From NCBI GenBank assembly GCA_020633975.1, contig JACKCR010000003.1:372001-436000 (forward strand): 64,000 bases of DNA, read 5' to 3'. Source of the DNA: Candidatus Eiseniibacteriota bacterium. GTDB lineage: Bacteria; Eisenbacteria; RBG-16-71-46; CAIMUX01. Under the pieces are notes generated by a model. The model saw nothing but the letters and a program-made list of their open reading frames with translations. It did no database searches and had not been told where the DNA came from. A program made the position numbers and the translations under genes. This document shows, one piece after another, positions 36,082 through 44,597 of this stretch (the stretch's first letter is position 1; each line of letters starts with the position of its first letter).

Positions 36082-37164
36082 TCACCCGTTCGTCTTCGCG
36101 AACCCCTCCATGAAGTCGACGAGTGCCTGTACACCGGCCTTCTCCATCGCGTTGTAGATCGACGCGCGACAGCCACCGACGGAACGATGTCCCTTCAGCC
36201 CGGAGAGGCCCGCGGCCTTGGCTTCCGCTACGAACTTCGCCTCGAGTTCTTCGGTCGGGAGACGGAAGACGACGTTCATGAAGCTCCGGCTGCCCTTCTC
36301 GACGGGACAACGGTAGAAGTCACCATGCGCTTCGATCGCGGAGTAGAGGAGGTCGCCCTTCTCGCGGTTCCGCCTCTCCATCGCCTCGAGCCCACCCTCG
36401 GCCTTCACCCAGTCGAGCACGTTCCGCACGATATAGATCGCGAAGGTCGGCGGGGTGTTGTAGAGGGAGTTGTTCTCGGCGTGGATGCCGTATTTGAAGA
36501 TCGTCGGAATGTCCTGATTGGCCTTCTCCAGCCATGACTTCCGGAGCAGAACCACGGTGACACCCGCCGGGCCGATGTTCTTCTGCGCACCGGCGTAGAT
36601 CATGTGGAACCGGTTCGCGTCGAACGGCTGCCAGAGGAAGTCGGACGACATGTCACAGACGAGCGGAGTCGACCCACAGTCCGGAATCTCGTAGTACTGC
36701 GTTCCCTTGATCGTGTTGTTCGACGTGAAGTGGACGTAGGCGGCGTTCGGATCGAGGTCGAGTCCGTCCTTCCGAACGACCGACGTGAAGTCCGGCCCTG
36801 CCGTGCCCGCCTCGCGCGCGTTCCCAAGCACCTTCGCCTCGGCCAAAGCCTTCTTCGACCAAACGCCGGTGTTGACGTAGTCCGCCGATCCGCCGGCCGG
36901 AAGGAAGTTCATCGGGAGGACTGCGAACTGCTGGGACGCGCCGCCCTGGAGGAAGAGCACGGTGAAGTCGTCGTCGAGCTTCAAGAGCTGACGGAACGAG
37001 TCCGCCGCTTCGTTGTGGACCTGGTCGTACTCCTTGGACCGGTGGGACGTCTCCATGATCGACATCCCGGTACCCGCCCAGTCGAGCATTTCCTTCTGCG
37101 CGCGCTCGAGCGCGGAGACGGGAAGCGTGGCCGGACCCGCGGAGAAGTTCCAAATGCGAGCCAT
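36082..37164 (-). CDS. serC: Phosphoserine aminotransferase
   Basis: 360 residues, the normal length. A PLP enzyme that makes 3-phosphoserine from 3-phosphohydroxypyruvate and glutamate. It shows NFSAGPATLP at the start, the substrate-loop ETSHRSKEYDQ, FLQGGASQQFAVLPMNF and the PLP-lysine K195 in YAGAQKNIGPAG, with the C-terminal GLKGHRSVGGCRASIYNAME. It lies 157 bp downstream of serA in the same direction, so the two consecutive steps of serine synthesis are co-located. Confidence 0.97.
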   Translation of the reverse strand: MARIWNFSAGPATLPVSALERAQKEMLDWAGTGMSIMETSHRSKEYDQVHNEAADSFRQLLKLDDDFTVLFLQGGASQQFAVLPMNFLPAGGSADYVNTGVWSKKALAEAKVLGNAREAGTAGPDFTSVVRKDGLDLDPNAAYVHFTSNNTIKGTQYYEIPDCGSTPLVCDMSSDFLWQPFDANRFHMIYAGAQKNIGPAGVTVVLLRKSWLEKANQDIPTIFKYGIHAENNSLYNTPPTFAIYIVRNVLDWVKAEGGLEAMERRNREKGDLLYSAIEAHGDFYRCPVEKGSRSFMNVVFRLPTEELEAKFVAEAKAAGLSGLKGHRSVGGCRASIYNAMEKAGVQALVDFMEGFAKTNG

Positions 37165-37184
37165 CTTCTAGTACCTCCTGAATC

Positions 37185-37309
37185 GCCTCGCCCACGCGAG
37201 GCTTGGAACCCTGTGCAATGTGCGGACGCCTACGGGCTCTCGGGCACATCGGCGCACCGCATCAATACCTACGCCTCGTGCGCACCCGCGGCCACTCGAG
37301 CACGGGTGC
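37185..37309 (-). promoter_or_regulatory. Two perfect hairpins between serA and serC
   Basis: GCACCCG (37282-37288) pairs with CGGGTGC (37303-37309) across 14 nt, just after the serA stop. GCCTCGC (37185-37191) pairs with GCGAGGC (37196-37202) across a 4-nt loop, just before the serC ribosome binding site. They could be an intercistronic processing or attenuation region. No U-run follows either stem. Confidence 0.5.
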
Positions 37310-37321
37310 CGGAACGCTCCC

Positions 37322-38203
37322 TTACGCGCTGTGCGAAACGAAGTCGCGAATGATCCGGACGACCACGTCCCCGATCCTGAGCATGTTCTCGTCCGACGAC
37401 GCCCCGATGTGCGGCGTCATGACGACGTTCGGTGCGGTGAGGAGCGGGCTGTCGTTCGCCGGCGGGTCTGAGTACCACACGTCGGTCGCGTAGCTCCGCA
37501 CCTTTCCCGACTCGAGGGCGGCCGTGAGGTCGACCTCGTTGACGATCTTCCCGCGAGCGGTGTTGACGAGAATCACGCCGTCCTTCATCCGCGCGATCGT
37601 CTCGGTGCGGATGATGTTGCGGGTCGTGTCGGTGAGCGGCGCATTGATCGAGATGTAGTCGGAGCGGGTGAGCAGCTCCTCGAACGACACCATCTCGGCG
37701 TGCTCATGCGTCGCCTTCTGCGGGTCGTTCGCGATCACGGTCATGCCGAACGCCTTGGCGCGCTTCGCGACTTCGGTGCCGATGTTGCCGACACCGATCA
37801 TGCCGAGAGTCTTGCCGAGGAGCTCGGTGCGCCCGAGTTCCTTCTTCAGCCACTTGCCTTCCTTCATACCCATGTGGCCTTCGACGATCCGCGTCGGAAC
37901 GGCGATCATGAGTGCGAAAGCGAGTTCGGCCACGGCTACTGCAGAGGCTTCAGCCGTGTTGAAAACCTGGATGCCCTTGGACTTCGCGTACTCGACGTCG
38001 ACATTGTCGAGACCGACGCCGCCCCGGATGATGAGCTGGAGCTCGGGCGCCTGGTCGATGTACTCGCGGTCACAGGTCGTCTTGGACCGGATGAGGACGA
38101 CGTTAGCCGTCGATTGCTGACTCTTGTCGTTCGTGACTTCGCCGAACTCCTCGAGCTTCTTCGGGAGCGAGGCGTCGAATGAATCGGAGAGAAGGATCTT
38201 CAT
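37322..38203 (-). CDS. serA: D-3-phosphoglycerate dehydrogenase, short form
   Basis: 293 residues, the short form without an ACT or ASB domain. It oxidises 3-phosphoglycerate to 3-phosphohydroxypyruvate with NAD. Visible are the substrate-domain motif LIIRGGVGLDNVDVEYAKSK, the Rossmann fingerprint GKTLGMIGVGNIGTEVAKRA, the catalytic Arg region VNTARGKIVNE and the catalytic His in MTPHIGASSDEN. ATG 38203 follows AAGGAG. Lacking a regulatory domain, it may not be feedback-inhibited by serine. Sits between DUF1015 and serC. Confidence 0.95.
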   Translation of the reverse strand: MKILLSDSFDASLPKKLEEFGEVTNDKSQQSTANVVLIRSKTTCDREYIDQAPELQLIIRGGVGLDNVDVEYAKSKGIQVFNTAEASAVAVAELAFALMIAVPTRIVEGHMGMKEGKWLKKELGRTELLGKTLGMIGVGNIGTEVAKRAKAFGMTVIANDPQKATHEHAEMVSFEELLTRSDYISINAPLTDTTRNIIRTETIARMKDGVILVNTARGKIVNEVDLTAALESGKVRSYATDVWYSDPPANDSPLLTAPNVVMTPHIGASSDENMLRIGDVVVRIIRDFVSHSA

Positions 38204-38234
38204 TTTTGTCTCCTTGGAAATCGAACCGGGCACT

Positions 38235-39509
38235 CTAGTCCGTGAGTGGTCTCACGATCAAGCCGGACCGGAGTTTCGGCTCGAACCAGGTCGACTTCGG
38301 GGGCATCACCTGCCCGGCGTCGGCCACGGCGAATAGATCTGCGATCGACGTCGGGTAGAGCGCGAAGGCGACTTGGAACTCTCCCGAGTCCACTCGCTTC
38401 TCCAGCTCCACCAGTCCACGCATTCCTCCGACGAAGTCGATCCGTTCGTCGGAGCGCGGGTCCCCGATCCCGAGGATCGGGGCGAGGAGGTTGTCCTGGA
38501 GGACGGCCACGTCGAGCCGAGCCACCGGGTCGTCTGGCCACGTGCCGGGACGAGCGTCGAGGTGATACCAGCGGCCGCCCAGGTACATGAGGAACGACTT
38601 CGCGCGTCCGGGCCGCAGAGGGTCGTGAAGGATGTCGGTCTTGCTCGCCTTTGCGTCACCGAGCGGCTCGACCGTGAACTTGGTCCCGATCTGCGCGAGC
38701 AGTTCCGTCTCGGAGTGACCGTTCAGATCTCGGACGATCCGGTTGTAGTCCAGGATCATCATCTGGTCGTCCGGAAAGATCATCGAGAGGAAGAAGTTGT
38801 AGGGTTCTTCCCCCGTGTGCTTCGGGTTCGCAGCGCGGCGGGCCTGACAGACACGCGTCGCGGCAGCCGAGCGGTGGTGGCCGTCGGCTACGTAGAGATC
38901 GTCGATCTCGGAGAACGCGCGGACCAACGTGTCGCGCTCGGCGTCCTCGTCCACCACCCAAACGGTGTGTCGGATGCCGTCCGGTGCGACGAAGTCGTAG
39001 ACCGGAGCATCTTCAGTCAGTCGAGCCACGTGGGCATCGATCTCGGGCCGCGCCTTGTAGGTGAGGAAGACGGGGCCAGTGTTGGCATCGAGCGCGTCGA
39101 TGTGACGGGTCCGGTCGTCTTCCTTCTTCTGACGCGTGTGCTCGTGCTTCTTGATCCGCCCCGTCTCGTACTCCTCGACGCTCGCTCCCACCGCGATCCC
39201 CGTCTGGACGTGATCGCCCATCACTTGGCGGTAGAGGTAGAGGGCGGGCTTCTCCTCACGGAGGTAGACGCCGTCTTCGATGAGACGCCCGAGGTTCTCG
39301 GCGCCCTTCGCGTAGACCTCGGGAGCGTAGGGATCGGTGTCCTGAGGCAGGTCGATCTCCGGCTTGTTCACATGGAGAAAGGAGACGGGGTTGCCGTCTG
39401 CCATGACGCGCGCTTCGTCACTCGAGAGCACGTCATATGGAGGGCTCGCGACCTTGGCGGCGAGCTCTGGATAGGGCCTCAAGGCTCGAAAGGGGCGGAT
39501 GCGTGCCAT
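38235..39509 (-). CDS. DUF1015 family protein
   Basis: 424 residues, normal for DUF1015. It starts ARIRPFRALRPYPELAAKVA and contains VASPPYDVLSSDEAR, EHTRQKKEDDRTRH and the conserved YVADGHHRSAAATR. The D-G-H-H-R stretch resembles the ParB/SerK-type nucleotide-binding fold, and the gene precedes serA and serC by only 31 bp, so a role in serine metabolism, possibly serine phosphorylation, is likely but unproven. The same frame stays open upstream for another 2.2 kb antisense to other genes; the ATG at 39509 with GGGAG upstream is the real start. Confidence 0.93.
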   Translation of the reverse strand: MARIRPFRALRPYPELAAKVASPPYDVLSSDEARVMADGNPVSFLHVNKPEIDLPQDTDPYAPEVYAKGAENLGRLIEDGVYLREEKPALYLYRQVMGDHVQTGIAVGASVEEYETGRIKKHEHTRQKKEDDRTRHIDALDANTGPVFLTYKARPEIDAHVARLTEDAPVYDFVAPDGIRHTVWVVDEDAERDTLVRAFSEIDDLYVADGHHRSAAATRVCQARRAANPKHTGEEPYNFFLSMIFPDDQMMILDYNRIVRDLNGHSETELLAQIGTKFTVEPLGDAKASKTDILHDPLRPGRAKSFLMYLGGRWYHLDARPGTWPDDPVARLDVAVLQDNLLAPILGIGDPRSDERIDFVGGMRGLVELEKRVDSGEFQVAFALYPTSIADLFAVADAGQVMPPKSTWFEPKLRSGLIVRPLTD

Positions 39510-39812
39510 GCTGTCTCCCTCTGAGTCGTTCTGTTCGGATCCGGCGCAGCCGATGCGGACCGCGACCGAAGTCCGGTGGTGCTTCCCACACGTCGTCGAT
39601 TCCACCAAGGTGAGAGATTGGCACGGGCAAGTCGGAGGGACCACTGCGGGTTTCCCGCAAGAGGCCGTGCTGGTTCTGCGTATCCCACGCAGGCGACCAG
39701 GACGCGCGTAACTGTCCGGATGGCTTATATTTATGCGATCCTCATGGCCTCGGTCGGCCCGACGCTCACACAGAACTCGACGACGCCGACGGATTCGCTC
39801 ATTGTCCGGCTC
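39510..39812. other. 303-bp divergent intergenic region with structured element
   Basis: Region between the DUF1015-serA-serC operon and the divergent HAD gene. It is dominated by the hairpin-rich element 39621-39699, with smaller stems closer to the DUF1015 start (CGGAC 39556-39560 with GTCCG 39571-39575; GGTGG 39575-39579 with CCACC 39602-39606). An AT-rich patch at about 39723-39734 (GCTTATATTTAT) may hold a promoter. No gene seen. Confidence 0.5.
39621..39699 (-). ncRNA. Candidate structured leader RNA of the DUF1015-serA-serC operon
   Basis: Three exact stems are arranged like a folded RNA. GCACGG (39621-39626) pairs with CCGTGC (39665-39670) and encloses TGCGGG-TTT-CCCGCA (39645-39659). 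Directly adjacent, CTGCGT (39676-39681) pairs with ACGCAG (39687-39692) and is extended by TGGT (39671-39674) with ACCA (39696-39699). Read leftward this is the 5' leader of the serine operon. The symmetry does not by itself decide the strand. No known riboswitch class is matched convincingly. Confidence 0.5.
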
Positions 39813-40550
39813 ATGTCTCCCAAGCCACCGAAAGCCGTCCTCTTCGATCTCGATGACACCCTGTTCGACCACCGCCGCAGCGCGAGAGGCGCGGTCGAAG
39901 CGATCCGGCGTATCGAACCGGCTCTGGCGAGTGCGTCCGACGAGGAGGTGAACCAGGCCAACCGAGAGATCCTCGAGGAGATCCACCTCCGCGTCTTGAG
40001 TGGCGAGATCGACGTCGACCAAGCGAGAGAAGAGAGGATGTTCCGACTCCTCGAGCGGTTCGGCGGGAGTGCAACCCAAGCGGATGCGGTCCGGTTGGCG
40101 TTCCACTACAGGCAGGCGTACCAAGGCATCCGCGAGGTCGTGCCCGGCGCGCATGCGCTGCTCGCAGAGCTGAGACACCGGAACTACCGGCTCGCCGTCG
40201 TGACGAACAACATGACGGCGGAGCAAGAAGAGAAGATGCGCACGCTCCGGCTCTCGTCGCTCGTCGACGAGCTGGTCGTGTCCGAAGCGATCGGAGTCTC
40301 GAAGCCCGATGCGAAGATCTTTCGGGTGGCGTTGGAGTGGCTGGGCGTGAGGCCTGAACAGACGGTGATGGTCGGAGACTCCTGGAGTTCGGACATCGTC
40401 GGAGCGGTCGGCGTGGGCATCCCCGCGGTCTGGTACAACCCGCTTCGACACGAAGTCCCCGACACCACGTTGCCGCTCGCCGGGCAGATCCACGCGCTCG
40501 AGCCGACCACGGAGATCGCGGACACGATCCAGCAGGCACTCGAACCGTAG
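39813..40550 (+). CDS. HAD-superfamily hydrolase (YjjG/nucleotidase-like)
   Basis: About 245 residues. The haloacid-dehalogenase motifs are intact: motif I VLFDLDDTLFDH with nucleophile D12 and D14, motif II VVTNNMTAEQ, motif III Lys in SKPDAKIF, and motif IV MVGDSWSSDIVGA. A helical C1 cap separates motifs I and II. The layout resembles YjjG-type house-cleaning nucleotidases and phosphoglycolate phosphatases; the substrate is unclear. ATG 39813 is chosen by alignment to motif I; it has no strong ribosome binding site, and in-frame ATGs at 39720 and 39744 are alternatives. Confidence 0.9.
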   Translation: MSPKPPKAVLFDLDDTLFDHRRSARGAVEAIRRIEPALASASDEEVNQANREILEEIHLRVLSGEIDVDQAREERMFRLLERFGGSATQADAVRLAFHYRQAYQGIREVVPGAHALLAELRHRNYRLAVVTNNMTAEQEEKMRTLRLSSLVDELVVSEAIGVSKPDAKIFRVALEWLGVRPEQTVMVGDSWSSDIVGAVGVGIPAVWYNPLRHEVPDTTLPLAGQIHALEPTTEIADTIQQALEP

Positions 40551-40619
40551 CGCTCGCTCGTTGCGTCGACTACTCTTCGGTCTGCCGGAGCGGAGGTCCC
40601 GAGAACGAAACAAGGCGTG

Positions 40620-42716
40620 ATGAAGAACGCGAACGAGTCCACTGTGTCTGTCCGCGGGTCCCTCTGGATCCTCGCCCTCCTCCTGATCCTCACCGGCGGA
40701 TGCCGCCCGGCTTTCCGAACCATGGCGGAGATCCAGAGAGCGTACGATCTCCCTCCGCTCCCCACGGCCGAGCAGTACCCCGACTTCGACGCCGTGGTCG
40801 TACTGGCGACCGTCGATACCGAGCTCTATGGCACCGATCGTGGGCTCTGGACGGATCAGGTCTTCCACCGGATCGTGCGGGTGTTCCGAAACGCAGAGGC
40901 GCGAGCCAACGTCGAGATAGATCTCTTCCCCGGCGAGCAGCTCGTCGCGCTCGAAGCGCGCATCCATACACCGGAGGGCCGAATCCTCCCGATACGACGG
41001 GAGGAAGTCGACCTCGGGAGGGCAAACGTACCCCTTCCCGGCACGAGCGGCAGTGAGACGTCGGTCGACAACGCGTCGATCGAGAAGAACACGGTCCGGC
41101 TCCACTTCGAAGGACTCGTGCCCGGTGCGACCTACGAGTATCGCTACCGTCTGCGCCGCAAGGAGCCATACCTCTACGACTCCTGGGCCGTGCAGGAGTA
41201 CGACCCCGTCCTCTTCGCACAGTACCGCCTCACCGTTCCGCAGATCCTGTACGACGAGGAAGGCAAGGAGTGGGACTGGCGCTACCGGTACTACCGATGC
41301 GCACGAATCGGCTCGCCGGTGATCGTCGAGGAGAACAACCCCGGACTTGGCCTCACGGAGACCTACACCTGGACCCTCCGTGACGTGCCCGGCTTCACTC
41401 CGGAACCTCGGATGCCTCCCCACGAGGAGTACCTGTCCTACGCTAGGTTCGCCCACACCGCGTGGGAGACGTGGGACGAAGTGACCGAGTCGTACTGGAC
41501 CAATCATCTCACCGAAGCACTGGAGCCCGACGACCGAGTAGCGGAGGCGCTCCGGGACATTCTCTCTTCGGGTGCGACATCGATGTCGATCTCCGGGAGT
41601 TCGCTGGCCTCGGATGACGAACTCGCGCGCGCGCGCCGGAAGGTTGCAGCCATCGCGCGCTACGTCCAGCAGATGCCTGCCATCGATCTCGAGCTCGGGC
41701 AAGGCAGCCTCACTCCGGCCAAGCCCGCAAAGGTGTTGGAGCGTGGCCGGGCGGATACGAAGGACAAGGCCGTCCTACTGGTGGCGCTGCTTCGGGAGAC
41801 GGGATACGAAGCTGATCCCGCGCTCGTCGTCACCAGGGATCACGGTCCGCTCGACGCGAAGTTTCCCAACTGGAGCTTCAACCATATGCTCGTTCTGGTC
41901 GAACTCGGAAGCGAGAGGATCTGGATCGACCCGACCGCGCGTCACTATCCGTTCGGCGAACTGCCGTGGCGGTCGGAAGGCGTCGAAGCGGTGGTGGTTC
42001 GAACCGGCGGAACCGCCGAACTCCTGATCACCCCAAGGCCCGAGGCGAAGCACAACAGCCACCTCACCGAGGTCCGGATGACCGTCGGCGCCGACGGCCA
42101 GACTCGCGGAGATGTCGAGATGATCCTCGACGGCGAGCCCGGCTCTCTTCTCCTCGGCGCCCTCGATACCATCTCCGAGAAGAACGGGACAGATCGACGC
42201 GACGCTGTCCGCCAATGGTGCGAGTCGGAGATTCGATCTACCTACGCAGATGCAGCAGTGACTTCGATCGAGCTGCGCGAGACCTCGCCTGGCCGGGCCC
42301 TCGTCTCCTTCGCATTCGAGACGCACGAGGTGATCGTAGACGATATCCTACCGCACCTCTCGGCGTATCCGTTCCCGTTCGATGCCGGCCTCGACCTGAT
42401 CGGACAGGTGGAACGCCGATTCCCGGTCGAGAACGGATACCCCTCCACTTGGACGCGTCGGATCACGGTCGATCTCGAGCCGAGCGAGTACGCGGTTGCC
42501 GCCGTCCCCAGCAATGTGGACATCCACGATCGCGAGATCGCGTTCGAGAGTCGGTTCGAGATCCAAGGCGAGCAGACGGTGCGGAGCGAGGAGACGCTAA
42601 CGCTCCGCCGTTCGCGAATGCTCACACGCTCCTACGAAATCGCCCGGGACATTCTCGACGCCCAGGAGATGGCGGGCGCAACGTCCGTCCTTCTGAAGGA
42701 ACGACCTGCGAACTAA
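40620..42716 (+). CDS. DUF3857/transglutaminase-like lipoprotein lacking catalytic Cys
   Basis: 698 residues. The signal peptide ends in the lipobox TGGC. An N-terminal DUF3857 beta domain (VFRNAEARANVEIDLFPGEQ, FEGLVPGATYEYRYRLRRKE) is followed by a transglutaminase-like core. In that core the expected G-D-C-K-D-K-A, holding the nucleophilic Cys, reads RADTKDKAVLLVALL with Thr380 in its place, while the His (WSFNHMLVLVEL) and Asp (WIDPTARHYPFGE) are kept. It therefore looks like a pseudoenzyme, perhaps a binding protein at the outer membrane. Start ATG 40620 with AAGG upstream; GTG 40617 adjoins it. Confidence 0.9.
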   Translation: MKNANESTVSVRGSLWILALLLILTGGCRPAFRTMAEIQRAYDLPPLPTAEQYPDFDAVVVLATVDTELYGTDRGLWTDQVFHRIVRVFRNAEARANVEIDLFPGEQLVALEARIHTPEGRILPIRREEVDLGRANVPLPGTSGSETSVDNASIEKNTVRLHFEGLVPGATYEYRYRLRRKEPYLYDSWAVQEYDPVLFAQYRLTVPQILYDEEGKEWDWRYRYYRCARIGSPVIVEENNPGLGLTETYTWTLRDVPGFTPEPRMPPHEEYLSYARFAHTAWETWDEVTESYWTNHLTEALEPDDRVAEALRDILSSGATSMSISGSSLASDDELARARRKVAAIARYVQQMPAIDLELGQGSLTPAKPAKVLERGRADTKDKAVLLVALLRETGYEADPALVVTRDHGPLDAKFPNWSFNHMLVLVELGSERIWIDPTARHYPFGELPWRSEGVEAVVVRTGGTAELLITPRPEAKHNSHLTEVRMTVGADGQTRGDVEMILDGEPGSLLLGALDTISEKNGTDRRDAVRQWCESEIRSTYADAAVTSIELRETSPGRALVSFAFETHEVIVDDILPHLSAYPFPFDAGLDLIGQVERRFPVENGYPSTWTRRITVDLEPSEYAVAAVPSNVDIHDREIAFESRFEIQGEQTVRSEETLTLRRSRMLTRSYEIARDILDAQEMAGATSVLLKERPAN

Positions 42717-42721
42717 CACAC

Positions 42722-44344
42722 CTACTTCCGGCATCGATGGACGGCGTATCGACGGTCCGTCGCGACTCTCTCGACCTCCGCGAAGAAGCGCCGGAGCGTT
42801 GGGCCGTAGTCGACGCCGTGCGCACCGACCACGTAGAGCTCTCCGCCCGGCCTCAAGACTTCCCGAACCGGCCGGAAGAGACGGGTCGCTTCTTCCACGG
42901 TGAGCGCGTGCTGCGCATGGAACGGAGGATTGCTCACCACGACGTCGAGGGACTCCGCTTCGATCCCCTCGCATCCGTCGGCGACACGGACGTCCGGACT
43001 GCCTTGCCCGTTCTCTTCGAACGTGAGCTTGGCCGACGCCACCGCAAGGTGCGACTCGTCGACGAGACGGAGCCGGATCTCGGGATTGCCGATCCTGAGG
43101 TAGAGACCGATCACACCGCTTCCACATCCGAGGTCGAGCACGTCGGTCTCGTCTGCAAAATCGGGAAGACAGCTCAAGAGAAGCTCCGTCCCTCGGTCGA
43201 GGCGCCCCCCTCCGAAGACTCCCGGGAACGAGAAGATGCGCACGGCATCGGGGAGGTCGTCGGAAGTCGTGTCGGGTTCGGCAGAGGTGTCGACGTCGGC
43301 CTCGAGAGACGCGTCGGCCTCGTTCGCAAGGCTGTCCTCGTGGTTGTTGCCGCCGCCTCCATTGTCGCCGGCATCGGAGGCATCGGCGAGCGCTTCGTCC
43401 GCACTGTCGACGAGGAGATCGTCGCCCTCCATCGACACCTCGGTGTCCATCTCCATTAGGTCGATCTCGTAGTACGACGGCGTGAGGGCGTCCTCGTCCT
43501 GCTCCAGATCTTCGGCCTGTACGTCGAACGTGACAGACTTCTTCCAAACCTTGGAAACCTGCGTAGGCCCGAGCCGATCTTCGAGGATCGCGCCGACCTT
43601 GGGAGAGAGATGTCGCGTCATTCCTCCGGCGAGAAGGCGCGCACCTGGGATCAGGCACGGCTTCATCCACTCCAGCTGGTACTCGAGAAGCGAGAGCGTC
43701 TTCGGAATGACCATCAGAACCGAACCGAACTTCGCATCGAGCGAAGCGGGATCGGTTGCAGAGGGGACGAGCTCGACGCGGCCGCGGTCGACTCCGTTGG
43801 CTTCGAGGTTCTTCTCGAGCGCAATCGTCGCGAGATGCGAATCCGTCCACCTCACGAGAGGGCGGGTCGTTGCCACCGCGAGAACCGTCGTGAGCGCGCC
43901 GTGCGGATCACCGAGCACGAGAAGCGGACTGCCGTCGTCCTCGGTCTCGAGGATCTTCGTCAGTAGGTGCTCCTCGGCCGCGCTCCACGCACGCAGGGTC
44001 GCGTCGGAACTCGCCGGGTACCGTTCGAGAACGAAGTCACGGTCCGCGATCTGGAGGTGAGTTTCCGCGACGGCGGGCTCGGCGTCCTCCCGCCGCGGGG
44101 GGCGACCCGAGGGCCCCGGCCCCCGAACGACTCGACCGTGCACCCTGGCCGGACGTTCGCCTGTCCGCTTCTTTCCCGCGCCCTGGGGGGAACTCCCGCC
44201 CTTCTTCTTGGCACCGCGACCGGCTGCTCCGCCACCACTGGCCCCGCTACCGCTCGCCCCCCCGCTCCTTGCACGGCTGCTACCTGCACCGCTGCCACTT
44301 GCACCACCGCCGCCCGCACGGCTGCCACCTGTGCGCTTCTTCAT
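42722..44344 (-). CDS. RsmC/RlmG-like rRNA guanine methyltransferase with low-complexity inserts
   Basis: 540 residues. The C-terminal SAM-dependent domain has DVLDLGCGSGVIGLYL and the N-6/N-2 methylase motif VVSNPPFHAQHALTVEEA, as in RsmC and RlmG; an N-terminal degenerate methyltransferase half (LVLGDPHGALTTVLA) completes the two-domain plan. Two oddities: a Gly/Ser/Ala/Arg-rich N-terminus of ~60 residues (SRAGGGGASGSGAGSSRARS), and an acidic Asp/Ala/Asn insert of ~60 residues (DASDAGDNGGGGNNHEDS) between the halves. ATG 44344 with AAGGAG upstream. Probably makes m2G in rRNA. Confidence 0.88.
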   Translation of the reverse strand: MKKRTGGSRAGGGGASGSGAGSSRARSGGASGSGASGGGAAGRGAKKKGGSSPQGAGKKRTGERPARVHGRVVRGPGPSGRPPRREDAEPAVAETHLQIADRDFVLERYPASSDATLRAWSAAEEHLLTKILETEDDGSPLLVLGDPHGALTTVLAVATTRPLVRWTDSHLATIALEKNLEANGVDRGRVELVPSATDPASLDAKFGSVLMVIPKTLSLLEYQLEWMKPCLIPGARLLAGGMTRHLSPKVGAILEDRLGPTQVSKVWKKSVTFDVQAEDLEQDEDALTPSYYEIDLMEMDTEVSMEGDDLLVDSADEALADASDAGDNGGGGNNHEDSLANEADASLEADVDTSAEPDTTSDDLPDAVRIFSFPGVFGGGRLDRGTELLLSCLPDFADETDVLDLGCGSGVIGLYLRIGNPEIRLRLVDESHLAVASAKLTFEENGQGSPDVRVADGCEGIEAESLDVVVSNPPFHAQHALTVEEATRLFRPVREVLRPGGELYVVGAHGVDYGPTLRRFFAEVERVATDRRYAVHRCRK

Positions 44345-44597
44345 GACGTCTCCTTCGGGCTCCGTTGTCCGCGAAACCGTCTTCGCGGAGGGTTCAGCCA
44401 CGCTCACCCTCGCCGGATCTATCCGGGCCCCCTCTGGGCCCGTCCTCGAATCGATCGGGGATTGTCGCATCTCGGACCGGGATAGGCCAAGGATCGGTTC
44501 CTCTGTTGCCCACTTCCGGTAGGATCGAGCCAGCCCTCCCGGTCTCCTCAGCGACCGGGCTCAGCCAGGACCCGGAGCCAAAGGAGACCTGCCTACC

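Noticed and set aside
39540-39670. SAM-I or T-box riboswitch in the DUF1015 leader
   Set aside because: GAAACCCG, GTGCCAAT and GGTGGAA-like pieces occur, but order, pairing partners and the remaining consensus of either class are missing.
38235-41702. A 1155-codon open frame on the minus strand
   Set aside because: Only the last 424 codons (from ATG 39509) are DUF1015. The upstream part is antisense to the HAD and DUF3857 genes, is Arg/Asp-rich and has no domain; it is an artefact of high GC.
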